A DNA stretch of 64,000 nucleotides, from NCBI GenBank assembly GCA_015956445.1, contig WIUZ02000003.1, positions 2,232,001 through 2,296,000 on the forward strand, read 5' to 3'. Shown in pieces: positions 13,301 to 26,593 of the stretch (positions within the stretch are counted from its first letter, which is position 1; each line of letters opens with the position of its first letter). Position numbers and translations under genes: made by a program. The notes beneath the pieces were generated by a model that saw only the letters and a list, made by a program, of their open reading frames with translations, did not search any database and had not been told where the DNA came from. This stretch comes from Thelephora terrestris (taxonomy: Eukaryota; Basidiomycota; Agaricomycetes; Thelephorales; Thelephoraceae).

Positions 13301-16300
13301 ATATCTGGATCATCGAGGTTGAAAGTATACGGATTACGTCGTGTCTTCTGGGGTGGGAAAAAAAAAGCATCAAGGATAAAGTGGCGTGATGATTGGTGTG
13401 ATGAAAGCGTACCCGCGCTCGGCCCACGCTATCTCGCATCGTGTCTCTGGAAGTTGAAAAAACGAGGACCGGCCAACGGCCTTCAATAGAGTTCGTTTGG
13501 AACAATGACGAGAGAGAAATAAGTGGGTGGGCGATGTTTCAGAATCGAGGTCGCCGGGGGCTATTCACTTCATAGACGGCGAGATATACGAGTAGGAGTG
13601 GCGGAGGGGAAAGAAATGGGTGAAGCTGCGCACCGCCTTGGTAAGTGAAAGCCTCGTTCGTATACTCAGCACAGGTCGACAGCCAACAGCATTCCAGTGC
13701 TCCGGAAATAATCCCACAAAGCTAAGAGTCATGGGTACCCACTGGTTCCCAGCCGGTAGCCGGTGCATCCCGGTCATGAAATCTCGATGAGCGTATACGG
13801 GTAAGGTCACAAGGGACCAAAGAATAAGGGTATGAGGAAGGAGAAGTGATTCGAGGTCGCATCGTGGTCCGTTTTCGCCGTCAGGCTCGGACACGCCCTC
13901 GCGCCTGTCCATGTCATCGATCAAAGCCTTCCTCAAAGGACGACGCGGGTGATCGTCGAATCTGGGCGAATTTTAAAATCGAACGAACACGGTCGTTCCT
14001 AAAAAGGAAATTACGGGACCTCGAGGCCGAAAAGGTGGTGGCCAAGTCAAAGATGCTTGGTGGTCGTAAGGAAAGAAGAGATAAGAGCACATGAGGCGGG
14101 ATTAGATTGCCTCGATGCCTTCAGGTGACGGAACCAATTACGCACAGGCCGCTGGAGGTTTCCTCGCAATGATCAAAGCTGTCGGATAGGGGAGTCCGGC
14201 GGAAACTGGAGAAAACTGAGGCTACAGACATTTCCGTCCAAGCCCGGTTGCGGCCGGAGACACCCCCGAGGGGCGGAAAGGCAAAGCACGAGCCCTGTGG
14301 ACTTTTTCGCCTTCCGATCAGCGGCAAGGGCCACTAGAAGCTTATCTCTATTCAATCGCACGGACGTCCAAGTTTTTGATGCCGACATGGAAGACGGAAT
14401 CACTCTCTTTCGCTTCAAAGGCAGCCCCCACCCTTCACCGTACTGCATAACCTTCCAAACTCAGACGGTGACCCTGAGACTTTCCGTTCGAAATTTGAAT
14501 ACAGGGGTAGATTTCATAAATATACACGCGTCCATTTGCGGGGTACGTCCATCGATGGTATCGGCTTTTCCGAAGCGGGGAAATACACAACGTACTACAG
14601 CGTCCCCCTCCTCCCCTCATTGGCAACAGGAAAACTCATCGAACCCCTCATCCCGGATACCTACCGCGAAAGGGATGGTTCCGTAGCTGGCGAGTTTGAG
14701 GCTCCGGCCGAGTCGATCATCGAGAGGGGTGAGCTATGGGCGTACCCACAGAACAGACCTCCTCCGTGTTAGTACTTACGGAAGAGGGCGGACGGGGGTT
14801 TTCTAACCTCTCCTCGCAGTCTGGGCTCAAACCGCCCCGCTGATCGTGGTACTATTACTCAAATACGCGTATCCGCATCGATCGTAAACATAAATCTGTC
14901 CCGGCAGGATACCCCCGACACGGGAAGACTTGAATCCCACCCGTTTCGATCTCGTCCGTCCCAACGGAAAACGAGCGAACTGAAGACACGCTAACCACCT
15001 CCGCTTCGTCAAATGCCAAGCAGTCGTTGACGATTCCCGTTCGATGACCCGGGCCGCGCGATTGAACACGCAGCGAAGATACGGGTCACTTTAACACCTT
15101 GATGGCATCCCTCCAGAGGGTCATGATATCTTTTCGGTACTCCACCGAGAGAGAAAGAGCTTCACAAATCGATTGGGAGGGTGGAGAAAGGACGAACGGG
15201 ATGGGAAATCGATCCCAACGCCTCTGCAAACACGCCACATCCCGTCCAACCGGCCCCTCGAGGCGACGGCCAATCCCGTCAACGCGCCATGAGGTCCGTT
15301 CGGGCTTGATAGCCCACTCCCGCAGTCACGGTCCAACGAAGGATGACCAGAATCAATGGAAGGGCCCTGAACGAGGGAAAGCATGATGCCATAGCTGAGA
15401 CCTCAGAGAACACACCGCGTTGAACGAGCGAGGCCAAAGATTGTGTGAACCCTAACAATCACCGGACTAAATGTACCACTCGCCTTCCGTTCTTGTTTCA
15501 TCCTTGTCGCCAATTTCGAAGCCCCTCTTCCACTTCAATGGAGTTGAATAGGTGAAGCGGGGCGAGGAGCAGAGGGGGGGGGGGGCTGGTTTGAGCGAGG
15601 GGGACACGAATTTGTACGGGTCCACCCAGTTGGCCGTTCCGCATTCATCAACCGTAACAGGTTCCTCATGAAGAGTTTTAGGTCCAAGCAACGAGGCGGG
15701 CTGTACATCAAGGAGCAATCCAAGCAAGGAAACACTAGTTCGAGCCAGCGGTAAAACAAAGCCCCAAGGACACAGCAATCCTGTTTCAACTCGTTCGAGG
15801 CCGTAATTGAACACTGGACATTTCACAAACAGTTCATGGGTACCGGTGCCATCAAGGGTTACTTCAGCACCTCCCCCCCGTAAGCTGTCTGGATTACGAG
15901 GAGGTGGGTTCAGTGACGGAGCAGGGGAGAGGATCGATATCGACCAGCGCTCGTGCCCGCCTCACTGTCTAGATAGACATATGAAATTCGTTTTTGGTGG
16001 CGTTCCATTTCTCGTTCACAGTTTTGGTGCGGCGCGGGACATAATTCATGATGGGCGCAGGGTTTTGGTGAGAACGGAGGTCACAAGGGGTTGTAAGCTC
16101 GCAGTGGGGATTTGATAACGATACTTATCCGATTTGCCCGTATCCGGGAGCACAGACCTGTAGGAGGGCTGTGTCAAGCCAAGCAAGGTAGGCGATCGCG
16201 AGTGAGTCGTCCGATAGAGTTGAAAAGACCATGTTCGTTGAGATGGTGAGATCTCGAGAGAGAGAGAGATCAGTTGTGGGATATGCCGATGATACGGACA

Positions 16301-16972
16301 TTTATTACGATAACTCCGCAAGAGACCTGCGGTCGTCCACGATGTTCGGTAATACAAAACTAATCGGAGCGTACAGACGAACAGATAAAGAACACAAGGG
16401 AATCCAGGCCTGAGACCTCTGAAAGCGAGGTTATGCCGGGGGCATAACACAAAGAGAGGACAAGGAACGGTACGATAACAAAGACGATCTGTGACCCGAA
16501 CCAGCTGACTCCCTACACGTGCAAGGAGGGGAAAGTTAAAATGGATTTGTAACCCCAATGCTTACTAAACGAGAACCCGAGGGCATCGTAGCGCCACGTA
16601 TACGGGGACGAAGAACAACGCGGGTCGGCGGGAAGACGCGTTGCACGAGTCGGAGTTCGGCATCGGAAAAAAATAAAAAGTTGGAAAACGAAAATAATCA
16701 AAATTATGAAATTCGAGAAATCTTCCGAAAGTAAAATAAATAATGTTATTAAACTGAAAACCCAAATCGGGAAATGCTATCAGGCCTTGTGAAAATATAA
16801 ACGAGACCGCGTTTGCACCCAATGCACCGCGTTCTGTGCCACTCGCCTGTATACAAGTAAGTTCTCCGTCCCTTCTGTCCTCATCCCTCCCCTTCCCTTC
16901 GTCCTCCGCCATTCGTCCCTTCCCTCTTCTCCTTGCTTCGACATGTTCCTGACTGTATCCTTCAAAGACGCT
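10353..16972. other. Gene-poor region with low-complexity tracts
   Basis: About 6.6 kb without a recognisable gene. Open frames of 90-170 codons (for example near 14297-14686 and 16046-16558) lack known domains and convincing splice partners. There is an alternating CA/CG tract near 10780-10797, a run of 12 G at 15574-15585, GA repeats at about 16256-16269, and an A+T-rich patch at about 16663-16760. The last roughly 100 bases before 16973 are pyrimidine-rich (CT tracts), as is common just upstream of fungal start codons. Confidence 0.45.
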
Positions 16973-17800
16973 ATGCTCGGAAAACATCAATACGCTCCAG
17001 CCACCCGCGCCTCCGACATCTCTAGGCTACTTGACCCTTCTTACACCTCCGCCTCCGGATCTCCCTACCAGACAGTCGTATACGTCGACCACTCCGGAGA
17101 CTTTCACGATCCAGACTACCGGGACTTCCCCGTCGTACAAGTCCACAAAGAATCCCGTTGGGATCCAAACTACTCAACTCCGTTCGACGAAGACGAAGAG
17201 GAGCAAGAGGAACGCGACGAGTTCGATTCGAGATACCACCGGTTCAGCGCGTACCGCACTCCAACCGGTCGACGGTCGAGTTCACGTCCCCGTTCACCCG
17301 GGATGTCCTCAATTCCGTTGTCTCCCACCTACTCTCCGTACCCTCAATACTATTCTTCGTCTCCGTCCCAGTCTTACGAGGAGGAATCAGAGTTCTCCCA
17401 GTCACCGCCAGAGAACCCGCTTGACTTTGAGTCAGAACCCAAGCGATCTCGTATCTCCTTCTACGGAGCTAGGAAGACCGGCGGCCTCCAAACCCAGCCA
17501 CCGATCGCCACTACCACCCGGTTAACTCGGGTATCCTCTCCCATGTCACGGATCGCTCCGATCCACGACGGACACGAGGAAGTTGCCAACCTTCACAAGG
17601 AGGATGAAGAAGCCGCTGAGGAGCAGGATTTGACGTATGTACCCTTCACCTTTCGTCACTTCATTCATCACCTGACTCGTTTACCTCACAGCCCAACCTG
17701 CTCGATGGCCATGCGACGCCAATGGCAGGCCTTCCGCCTCTTCCTTGGTCTCGGTGTCTTCCGCGCTCAGCGAAGGATCAGGCGCAAGGTCGGCATATAA
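16973..17800 (+). CDS. Conserved-looking basidiomycete protein of unknown function
   Basis: Predicted 256-residue protein from two exons (16973-17634 and 17692-17800) with a 57-nt GT..AG intron. An ATG 11 codons upstream is also in frame; I prefer the one opening MLGKHQYAPATRASDISRLL because that N-terminus looks like a conserved segment I associate with agaricomycete hypothetical proteins. The middle is Ser/Pro/Tyr-rich, with an acidic DEDEEEQEE patch near residue 82, and is probably disordered. The C-terminus is quite different: after the intron it is a basic, Trp/Phe-containing helix-like block (TPTCSMAMRRQWQAFRL, then an Arg/Lys-rich end). There is no signal peptide, membrane segment or catalytic motif. 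The CT-rich leader supports the start. I cannot assign a function. Confidence 0.75.
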   Translation: MLGKHQYAPATRASDISRLLDPSYTSASGSPYQTVVYVDHSGDFHDPDYRDFPVVQVHKESRWDPNYSTPFDEDEEEQEERDEFDSRYHRFSAYRTPTGRRSSSRPRSPGMSSIPLSPTYSPYPQYYSSSPSQSYEEESEFSQSPPENPLDFESEPKRSRISFYGARKTGGLQTQPPIATTTRLTRVSSPMSRIAPIHDGHEEVANLHKEDEEAAEEQDLTYVPFTFRHFIHHLTRLPHSPTCSMAMRRQWQAFRLFLGLGVFRAQRRIRRKVGI

Positions 17801-20800
17801 TCCTACGACGCAATCTCCTACCCCCAACCTCTACCACACGTCCACGTAACGATCGTGAAGGCCTATTATTCTCCACCCAAGACCGACTCGCGCCAGTCCA
17901 TGTCTTCTCTTACGGCCGCACTGGGAAGTCTCCCGGAGGTTCGTGTCTGTCAGTTCTTCCCACCGTTGGCACATGTGTCTTAACGTTATGGCATCTACCA
18001 TTCCAGACGCCCTCCCATCTATCACCGACACCTTCCATCACATGCTTCCCCTCTCCTCCCTTCTTCCTCTTGCCTGGCTTGGCTGTCGACAGCCGGGCCT
18101 GTCTCCTCTCTGATTTCTCCCTCTTCCCGACCTCGTCCTCCATCTCCGACACTAAAAAGAAAGCTAACGTGATACACGCATGGATCATTGTTCATACCCC
18201 CTTCTCGTCGACATTCTTCCACACGACTCCTCCCATCCCTTGGCATCGATTGCCTCGGACGATTTTATCCTTGGATGACCGCTTTTACTCATTCTTCATG
18301 AAACCTCGCACTTCTTTGTACCATTAACTTCCACAACGCACGACACACACACACAAGACTTAGCATCCTACGCATGTGTACTTTTATCAATTAACTTTTC
18401 ACGACCACCACGCATCTTTATGACATTTTTCTACTTCGCAACATCTACCATTTTTTCTACATCTTCTCACATGTACATGCTTTGGACTGTGGAAGTGTTT
18501 TTGCCCTACTTTCCTTTAGCTTTTATCTTGGTGGTTTGGACAGTGGGGGATCATCTGTTTCCCCTCCCTTGTTGCATTTTGCACCCTCCATGGATTCGTC
18601 GTGTATTATTAGCCTCTTTTTTGTTCGCTGGAGATTTTAGTTTTTTGTGAACGCTGGATGAAATCAAAACAAATGCTATAGATCTTTATTTGAACGTTTC
18701 GAGTCCATTGAGCATCATAACCCCCCGGCTTTGCGGGTGCTTGACCGGCCGCGTGTGAGGTGAGCTACGATGCATATGTACGCTGGCTAGGCCAACCCAG
18801 TTCGCTCGTCCGTGGACGAGAACGCGGAGACAGAAAATCTCCGGGTGTGTGGGGAAGCAGGCAATAAGGAGAAATCGGCTAGTTGAACTGCGAAGAATTC
18901 GAGGCTTACCCAGAGGGGATGATGCGAGATGATGGTATGTGCCCACGAATGCGCGCGTTGGCGACCGGTTTTTTCTTTTCTTTTGACCTCCTAATGTGCC
19001 CCTTTCGTTCTTTCCCTCGTAAGGAACGCGCTTTCGTGAGAAGTTGTTGCTGTTCGGAATGCTTTTCGTATATGAAACCGCTGGATCCTTTCCGCGAGAA
19101 GTTCATGCCCGAGCGCGGTTGCTTATATGCCTTCATGATCCTTGACAGTGGTAAGTAAGTACTGCTTAGAAAGAACGTTGTGGGCGTTGTTCGGGTTCTT
19201 CGGTCCTGACGCGATCAAGAGCCGTAAGGTTCAATATTCAATATCGTGAACTCTGACTCAGTGCGTTATGGGCACTGCAGCACGATCGATATGAAAATGT
19301 CCAACGCATCTAGATATCTTACTTCGCATCTGTTTTTGCGTATCTTCAGTTATCTGTGTTTTGCAACATCTTGACGCCGCTCGGCTCTGTTTTCCGTGTG
19401 CGCGAGCTCGGATATCTGATCGCGCGTTTTGCTTTGGTAAACCCCTGGAGGAAAATAAAGGTTCAAGGGTCCGGATTCCCTTTTTAGGGGGGGGGGAAGT
19501 GCACGCGCGCGTGGGGAAAGCCACGGGCCGCCCGTGGGAACACCTACGTTCGTCCGTCGCCACCGACAACGAAAAGTTGCATGCATCGCGGGAAAAGGTA
19601 GCCGCCGGGGACGACCCCCCCACACGCGCGGCAGGGAAGCGGTAGGGGTTTTCTATAGAGAGTTCCGCTATACGTCGATGATATAGGGGGTGGGAGCCCC
19701 CTCCACATGCACATGCATATGAGACGGCGAACACAGGCACCGACAAGGCCGTAAGTACATCCGACGGATGTCACTTGGCTGAATGCTGAGAAGGGCTTTA
19801 CCGTTGGCAAGATACGGGTCGGTCGGGGAATCCGAACCCGACCGTGGGTGGTTGGTCGGGCGCGGTCACTAGCTGAGTGGGCGGTGTCCGGTTATCACCA
19901 ACATGTAACTTAGAAAAAAAAGTTTGTAGTATAGAGGTTCGGTACTAAAGTACTCAAGTACCCCCTGGGAGGTTTCCAACTCCTTGCTCCGTACCGGGTG
20001 CACTGCGGAACGAAAAGCATGGGACTCGCGGTGGATTACGGATCCCTCTATGGCCATGATGGGGAAGTGGGCGATTGGAGGGGATGACGTTCGTGATGCT
20101 TGGAAAGTCTGACGAAGGGATTACGGAGCCCACAGGCATCACCGGTGAAGCAACGCATCGGTGGCGCTCTATCGGGGGGGCCAGACGTAGATGTGGGGTC
20201 GGATGACGAACGCGCACCGTCACGGCCGAACACTTCAGCTTCATCAGGGAAACTCGATATTTCGGGAGAGTGCTGAAGTATCGAAGGACTGAACGTTGAG
20301 TCTGAGCTTCAAACGGGGCTCCCTTTCCTCTGAGCGGGATGATTCCGAAAGATTTCAAGGGTCTTCTGATCATGATGCTTGGACGAGTGTGGTTGACTGT
20401 GCTCTAGGGATGATTCGGGTGCTATATCTGGGGCATGTACATCGATACTCTGCTCTGGAACTCACCGTGAGAGTCTGTTCCCGGTTCCAAACTCGCGCTC
20501 ATCCCCCCATTGCTCCTCCATCACGATCGACGGATGGGGTATATGCCGCTATCGTAGCTACACACATGTTCTCTCCGAAATAACCCCTCCGTCGCCCATC
20601 ACACGTGCATACGCGCCCTGGACTTGGATCAAGTGCCCTCTTGTTCGAGAGCCTCGAGGATCGGTATGTCATCGGGAAAACTTTGTTTTAGGATTGGACT
20701 CGTGCAGCAAGAATCGGGGGTGGAATGTCGGACTGGGTGGTTTCAGTGTAAGAAATCAAAGTGCCTCGTACCCTGAGATCGATAGCAATGGGCTTGCCGA

Positions 20801-23800
20801 GGGCGGGGGGTCCATCCGAGGTATACCCGAAAAGCCCTGCCTCACGCTAGTCCCCCCCACGAAAACCGAATGGTCCTCGTTGCTCAAAATTGTGGATCCC
20901 ACCGCCCCCGAGAAACCGAGATGAGATCGAACCCGCGCGTCGGAAAGTTGCTGCGTTACAATCTGACTGTGCCTAGCGCCTGCTCGCTTTTGCGCGGTGA
21001 ATTTTAGACTATTTTGGATCGTACGACGCCGAAGAATGAGCCCATTGACCCTCCCCAAACTGCGGCATCTCGCGAGGCTGGTCTGGTTATCTTATCACAT
21101 GCAGATGCTGGGAGTAAGTTATCGTGAGTCACGGCCCCCCGCAGCCGATTTAGCGAATTCGTCTAAAATACGTTTCGATAAGTCCCTGCCTGCCCCCTGG
21201 AAATCCTACTGCGGATCCTACTCGTGAGGGAGTCCTTGCTCGATCACCCTAGATTCCCCATTCCGGCAGACTCTCGGCGGGCAAGGATGGCTCCTTTCAT
21301 CCGAGAACGAACGATCCGTTATCTCTCGCTATGGAGCATTGCATTGCATTTTTCTGCATACATTAAAAAGGAGATAATTAGACACCTGGACGTGGAATGC
21401 TTTGTGGAAAACGCCGCTCGAGTTCGGCTTGGATGGTCCGCACTTGCGACGTCAGCTGACCCTTTCCCATTTCTTAAAGCATTCCGATTCGACAGCGGCA
21501 TCTCCGGCGCTCCCTCCGTGAATCGACTGCAATGTTCCCAGCGACGAGAATGTCTTGTGCAAGCTGTGTGGGCTTTATGCACCCATCCGGTTATATTTGC
21601 TCACGTCTCTTGCCCTCGCTGGGGCGTCCCCTTAATTCCCGATCTTTTTTTTTTGGTTCTGATCGTAAGCCTATATCGCCGTCTCTCGGCTCTTAATCCT
21701 GACCAAGGTATGGAGAACACGAGATCCGTAGCATGAGTGTATTGACATCGGATCCATCGCGCGGTGTATTCCGCATATCGTGAGGCGAGACGTACGATGT
21801 CATACTTATGTGTGTTCCGCATGCCCTCGAGTTTGTCGCCTTTGGTTTACGAGAGGATCCGATGATCTTATCAGCGACCCACAAGGTTGATCAGTACGTG
21901 AGAGTTCAGTACCTTAGCGTTGCGGTTTTCCGTATCACCGTTCCACGGTCTCAAGTCGCATTTGGGGATGAAAATGTGGGCCATGTGGGAAACCTGTGGT
22001 ATCCCGTCGACCGGAGATTGTGCTCCAGCTGCAAAACCGGTTTTCCGACTCGAGAGAAAAAATGGTAAGTATATCTCACAGGTGTTCGTGAGAAACAAAA
22101 AAAAAATCTCCTCACAATGACCACACGGACACGCCACTGGTCCATTTCAGCTGCCGCTCCATCCTGTCGATCGACGCGTCAGCTTTTTTGTGTAAATTGA
22201 ATCGATTCTGACGTCCTTATCTTACCGAACCTATATCAGGTTGTTCACTGAGACCTATCATGGCTGGTATCGTACTTATAAACCTAAAAAGAGTACAGCA
22301 GGGCTTTCGCGTCAGAAGATGCGTCAGTCCAGTTGCGCCAGGATGCGGCGCACCCTTGACCCCGCTCCATGTAATCTCGCACCCTATCGTAGGGTATGGG
22401 TTGTGGCGCAAAGCCTATACTTGATGGGGAGGCGTTTTCAGAGCGTGTGGCCGGATCATAAGGTCATCTGATTTCAAGCAAGTCTCTATATTATAGAACG
22501 TCAATTTGGACGCCTGCACGCCTTCATTTACTTGGAGAGAAGAGAGGGGGGATGGGATAAGCGCTTGGCTATATCCCGGTCACTTCGGAGGTTGAGATGA
22601 AGCCGGGTGGCATCCTCGCCACTTCAGGATCGATCTTCGCCCACACGCCACACCCATCACGCTTTGAAAGCTGGGCTGCGGTTTTTTTTGTGTACAGCCG
22701 CAGCTGTTTGCTTTTAGTTACGCCGCACTGGAGTCCCGGGCTGTGCGGTGAAGTAATGGCCGACGTCAGCACAGGGGACAGTTTGGAGATTCTTCGAGAC
22801 CCCCCTTCGCGTTCATATAATCGAGCGCAGCCACTCCCACCCGCAGGGCTCTACTTAATGAGCCACTAGCCAGGGCTTGTGATGATTCGACGTAAGATAC
22901 ACGCCTCGAAGCCGCGAGGCGTCCGTCACACATCGTGTACAGCCACCCCACTGCCGCTTCGGAAAGGACAGATAAGATTGATTTACTATTTGGATGACTG
23001 GAGGAAGGAGTGGGAATGACCGGGAACTGCCGCCATCATTATGACACCCATGGAGGGGGGCTGGGTCCCTGGATCCCAAAAGCCACCCAGGCACGCATAA
23101 GCATCCGGTTGGGTGGGGGATAGTGCATAGTGAACGGCGCATACTTTTCCGGGCCTGCTCGGATCTCGACATCGGAGATCCCCTCCCCCCCTTGCTGTGC
23201 AGCGGCCGGGAGTCATTGTTGCCGAAGGTGATCTCACCGTGGAGATCTCTTGAAAAACACAAAACAAAACCCCTTGTTTTTTTCTTTTCCGGCCGCGGCT
23301 TCGTCATTCGCCACACTTAATAATTAGTTTCCTCTTGTTTATTTATCATAACAAATGTTTTGTTTTCGCAGATATGTTATTTTCTTTTGTTTTCCCTTGT
23401 CGGCATCACGATATTCGATTTCTGACTCAGACGGCTTCCAGTTCCACGTCTTCGTCAGCACCTCGATTGTGCTTTGTAACTCTGTCCTGACTTGTCTGAA
23501 TCTCGAACTCAGAATCTCTTCTTGAGCGTCGTCAATACAAGATGCTGTGGGCCGTCTGATGTCTCGAGGTGTGCTCGCTCGTATGACCCATCTTCTCATT
23601 GATTCTTTTTTGATTTGGACCGAGTCGGGGCGAATATCGTTGTTGATCAGTGCTCGGGATCTCAAGATAAGATATCCAGGAAGCTCACCTCGTGGACGTC
23701 CCATCTGGCCCAGTCTTTTGGCTGCTCAAACGGGCTGACTCGAACACACATACGCACAGCCTTTGCGAACACAAGGCTCCAGGGTGGGTAGCGGATTCCT

Positions 23801-26593
23801 ACCCTTGGCCTACAGGCAACCCCCCAAAAAAACCACACCCCAGCTGCAAGGTGGTTTTGAATTCAAGTTCCCCGTCCACACAACTTCCGTTTTGGATGAC
23901 ATTCGACGTTAATTATGTTACCCGCGGCATCGTGTTGGGCTGATCGGACTGCTTTCGTATCCTCGTGCCGGCGAGCGACATACTCAAGACATATCTGGTT
24001 TTCTATTCTGAGGGTGAATGATGGGGGATGTGGGTTATTAGGGATCGCGGGAACCGCGTTTCCTACTGGTGATGCTCAAACCCATGCGTTCGCATTGAGG
24101 TCTGTAATCCCCCCTCTTTTTTACATTACTTACTGTGGGTCGCGGACCATATGTGGGATCGGTATAGAATCAAAGTCATCTACAACTCTCACTCGAGTCG
24201 GTATCTCAGTTTGAGATAAACCTTGAGCGCGTCTTTGCTGGTGACTCGGTGAGCGGGACGGAGCGGTCGAGAAGGACGTTCCGGGAGCACGAGGATCAGG
24301 TTATTCCTCCATGGCGTCACCCTAGTGCCGCCCTCTTCACAAACTCTCCCAAGTGCCCCCGATGAATCACCCCCGAGGAACGTCTTCTTCCGGTGGCAAA
24401 AGGAAAAAGCTTCCGAGACAAATTTCACGCCTTTCGAGCGCGGCGCGATCCGCTCATCCATCAAATCTTATTTTTTTTCGTTTTCTGACGCTCATTTCCG
24501 ATGCCTCGATCCCGGTGCTGAGTGTTCACGGAGTTGAAGTGGCTCAGCTGACTGTGCTTTACCTTTATGGGATTTCCCATTTTGTGGTACGGTGACTTTC
24601 AGGGGAGGGGGGTGGCAGGGAAGAGGAAGGTGTCGTTGTTCGGTAAGGGATCGTTTAAGTTTGGTCTCTCTCTCGTTTGAATGAAGCCCGATGATGAATC
24701 CTGGTGACCCCCTTCATCGTTGTCTTGGAGTATATTTGGCTGACGGCTTGCTATGAAGATGAAGGTGGACGTTTTGGCGTTGGCACCATTGAGAATCACC
24801 CCTTCCATTTCACCGCGGAAGTTCAATACTACGCCAAATGCAATACGTGGGGCTCGAAAGCCCTGTACGAACGGTGCAGGCCAGTTGTCGACTGGTGGGG
24901 GGATGGACACCCTCGGTCAACTCATATGAGCCGCGCGGTGAGCCGTTTTCTGATTGGCTATACATATGTGCGTCTTTCCGTTCGAGCGTGGCCTCTCCAC
25001 GAGGCCCGACACATGGCCACGCGCTGGGGTGAGATGAAGCCCGGCGGTTTCCTCGAGGCGATACTATCAACTCGTGCTCCAATACGCCCGTCAGATTGGA
25101 ACTGTGGGGTCGGTTGAAGCTCGAGGGGTAACGAAACTCTTTCGGGTCTCTTCTCGATTGTGGCTTGTCGCCTACTATACCGGTATCGCGATCGTGAGTG
25201 CTCGAGGCATCCGGGTTAGGCTAAGCCTAAAGCGCTGAACAACGAATGTGGTTCCCTCATCTGAGTGACGTGCGGAATGGTGAAGTGGCACATCGTGGAC
25301 GTTCCGGGGTTTATCCTTTGAGTTAGCAAACCCGGTCGACCCGTCCTATACATATGGAACGAGGTCGGATGTTGTTGTTTTTTTGTGCTTGTTTCTCTGT
25401 GCGCGATCGCATTTTCCCCCCACGTTTCTGCGTTTGACGTCTTGGATGGTATAGATTTACGAAGTCATTGGGTACTTTTTCGTTGAAAGGACGAGGGGGC
25501 GTGGGTTAAGATGAGTCGCCTCGTGCGATCACCCATCATCGTTCCTTCCACCACATAAGGAGGCTGCATTGTGTTTTTTCTTTGGGTTAGGCGATAATTC
25601 TATTGGGTTATTTCGAGGTTCTGCTAAAGTACGGTACAAGATCTGACGCCACGCCACGCATGTTCAAAGGACGTGTTCTCCTTTTCTTTGTCGAACATCT
25701 TTTTTTTTTTTTGCTGGGTGATCGTTATCTTATCAATGAAAAGAACCTTCGTCACGATCTTTTTGTGAGTTTGCTTTCCTTTTGTTTCACCTGCCTTTGA
25801 ACGTTTGAACGCTCTGTCCTTCCCAAAAGTCTTTGATCCGGGCCGTAGCATGTAGCGCTTCGAGCTCACCGGCGTGGGTCCCGGTAGAATCGAGCATGAG
25901 AAAGCTAAGATGGAATCGTCCCACCCGCCGGTCGCGGAGGGCCGCTCCGCGATGCCGGAAGCAAAAGAGAGAGCGTCCGGAACGTCCACGTGAAAGGCTC
26001 CATTTACGCGACTCGACGAGCGATGGCGTACGAAAGATTCATTCAGTTGAAAGGGCAAGAAGCGGGAAGTTTTGTCGTCACCGTACAGATAATGCCAATA
26101 GATTTCCGAAAGTCACCCCACGCGCCGTCTCATTTCCCCAGCGAGCATTGTACTGTTACGGAACCCTACCGATGTTTTGTATTGAATGACTACACAAGAT
26201 AGCTGAGGGGTATCGAGTCTGGGTCGTGAGATCGGCTCCGTGGAACCCCGGTGAAACCAAAGACGTGCTGCTCGTCACAAACTCGTGTTCTGCGTCGGCG
26301 ATTATCAATGAGATTATCCCAATGACGTATGTGCGGGAGGGGGGGGGTTCGTCGATATTGGAACCGTGGCTTCTTCATCTGTCAAGAAGTCACTAGCACT
26401 CCCGCGATCACAGGCAGCGGTTCCGCGTGGGGTTGCAAGGGCGTTGGGGAAGGGATGAGCAATCGTGGGAGAGTTCGTCTCGGAAGCAATCAATCGGCAG
26501 ATGCTGAAAAGAACCAACAGTCCACCCAAGAACACAAACTCCTGTCTCTCTGCTTTTATCCCAAACCGCATTTCCCTCTGGTCGCATTGAATC
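17801..26593. other. Long gene-poor region
   Basis: Nearly 8.8 kb with no gene I can support. A 201-codon frame at 17722-18327 overlaps the last exon and trailer of the preceding gene in another phase and is very Pro/Ser/Leu-rich, so I read it as chance. Frames near 19258-19746, 20296-20583 and 21224-21736 have no recognisable domain. Simple tracts include a G-run near 19487-19496 and short T- or A-runs. No paired terminal repeats, transposase or reverse-transcriptase motifs were seen by eye, though old elements could be missed. Confidence 0.4.

Noticed and set aside
14923-14950. Sequence resembling the T-loop of a tRNA on the minus strand
   Set aside because: No matching acceptor, D or anticodon arms could be drawn around it.
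16046-16558. 170-codon open frame on the minus strand
   Set aside because: Composition is irregular, no homology is recalled, and there are no supporting splice signals.
17722-18327. 201-codon open frame on the plus strand
   Set aside because: It overlaps the last exon of the gene at 16973-17800 in another phase, has biased Pro/Ser/Leu composition and resembles no family.
21224-21736. 170-codon open frame on the plus strand
   Set aside because: No domain recognised, no CT-rich leader, and no consistent exon to join it; likely chance.
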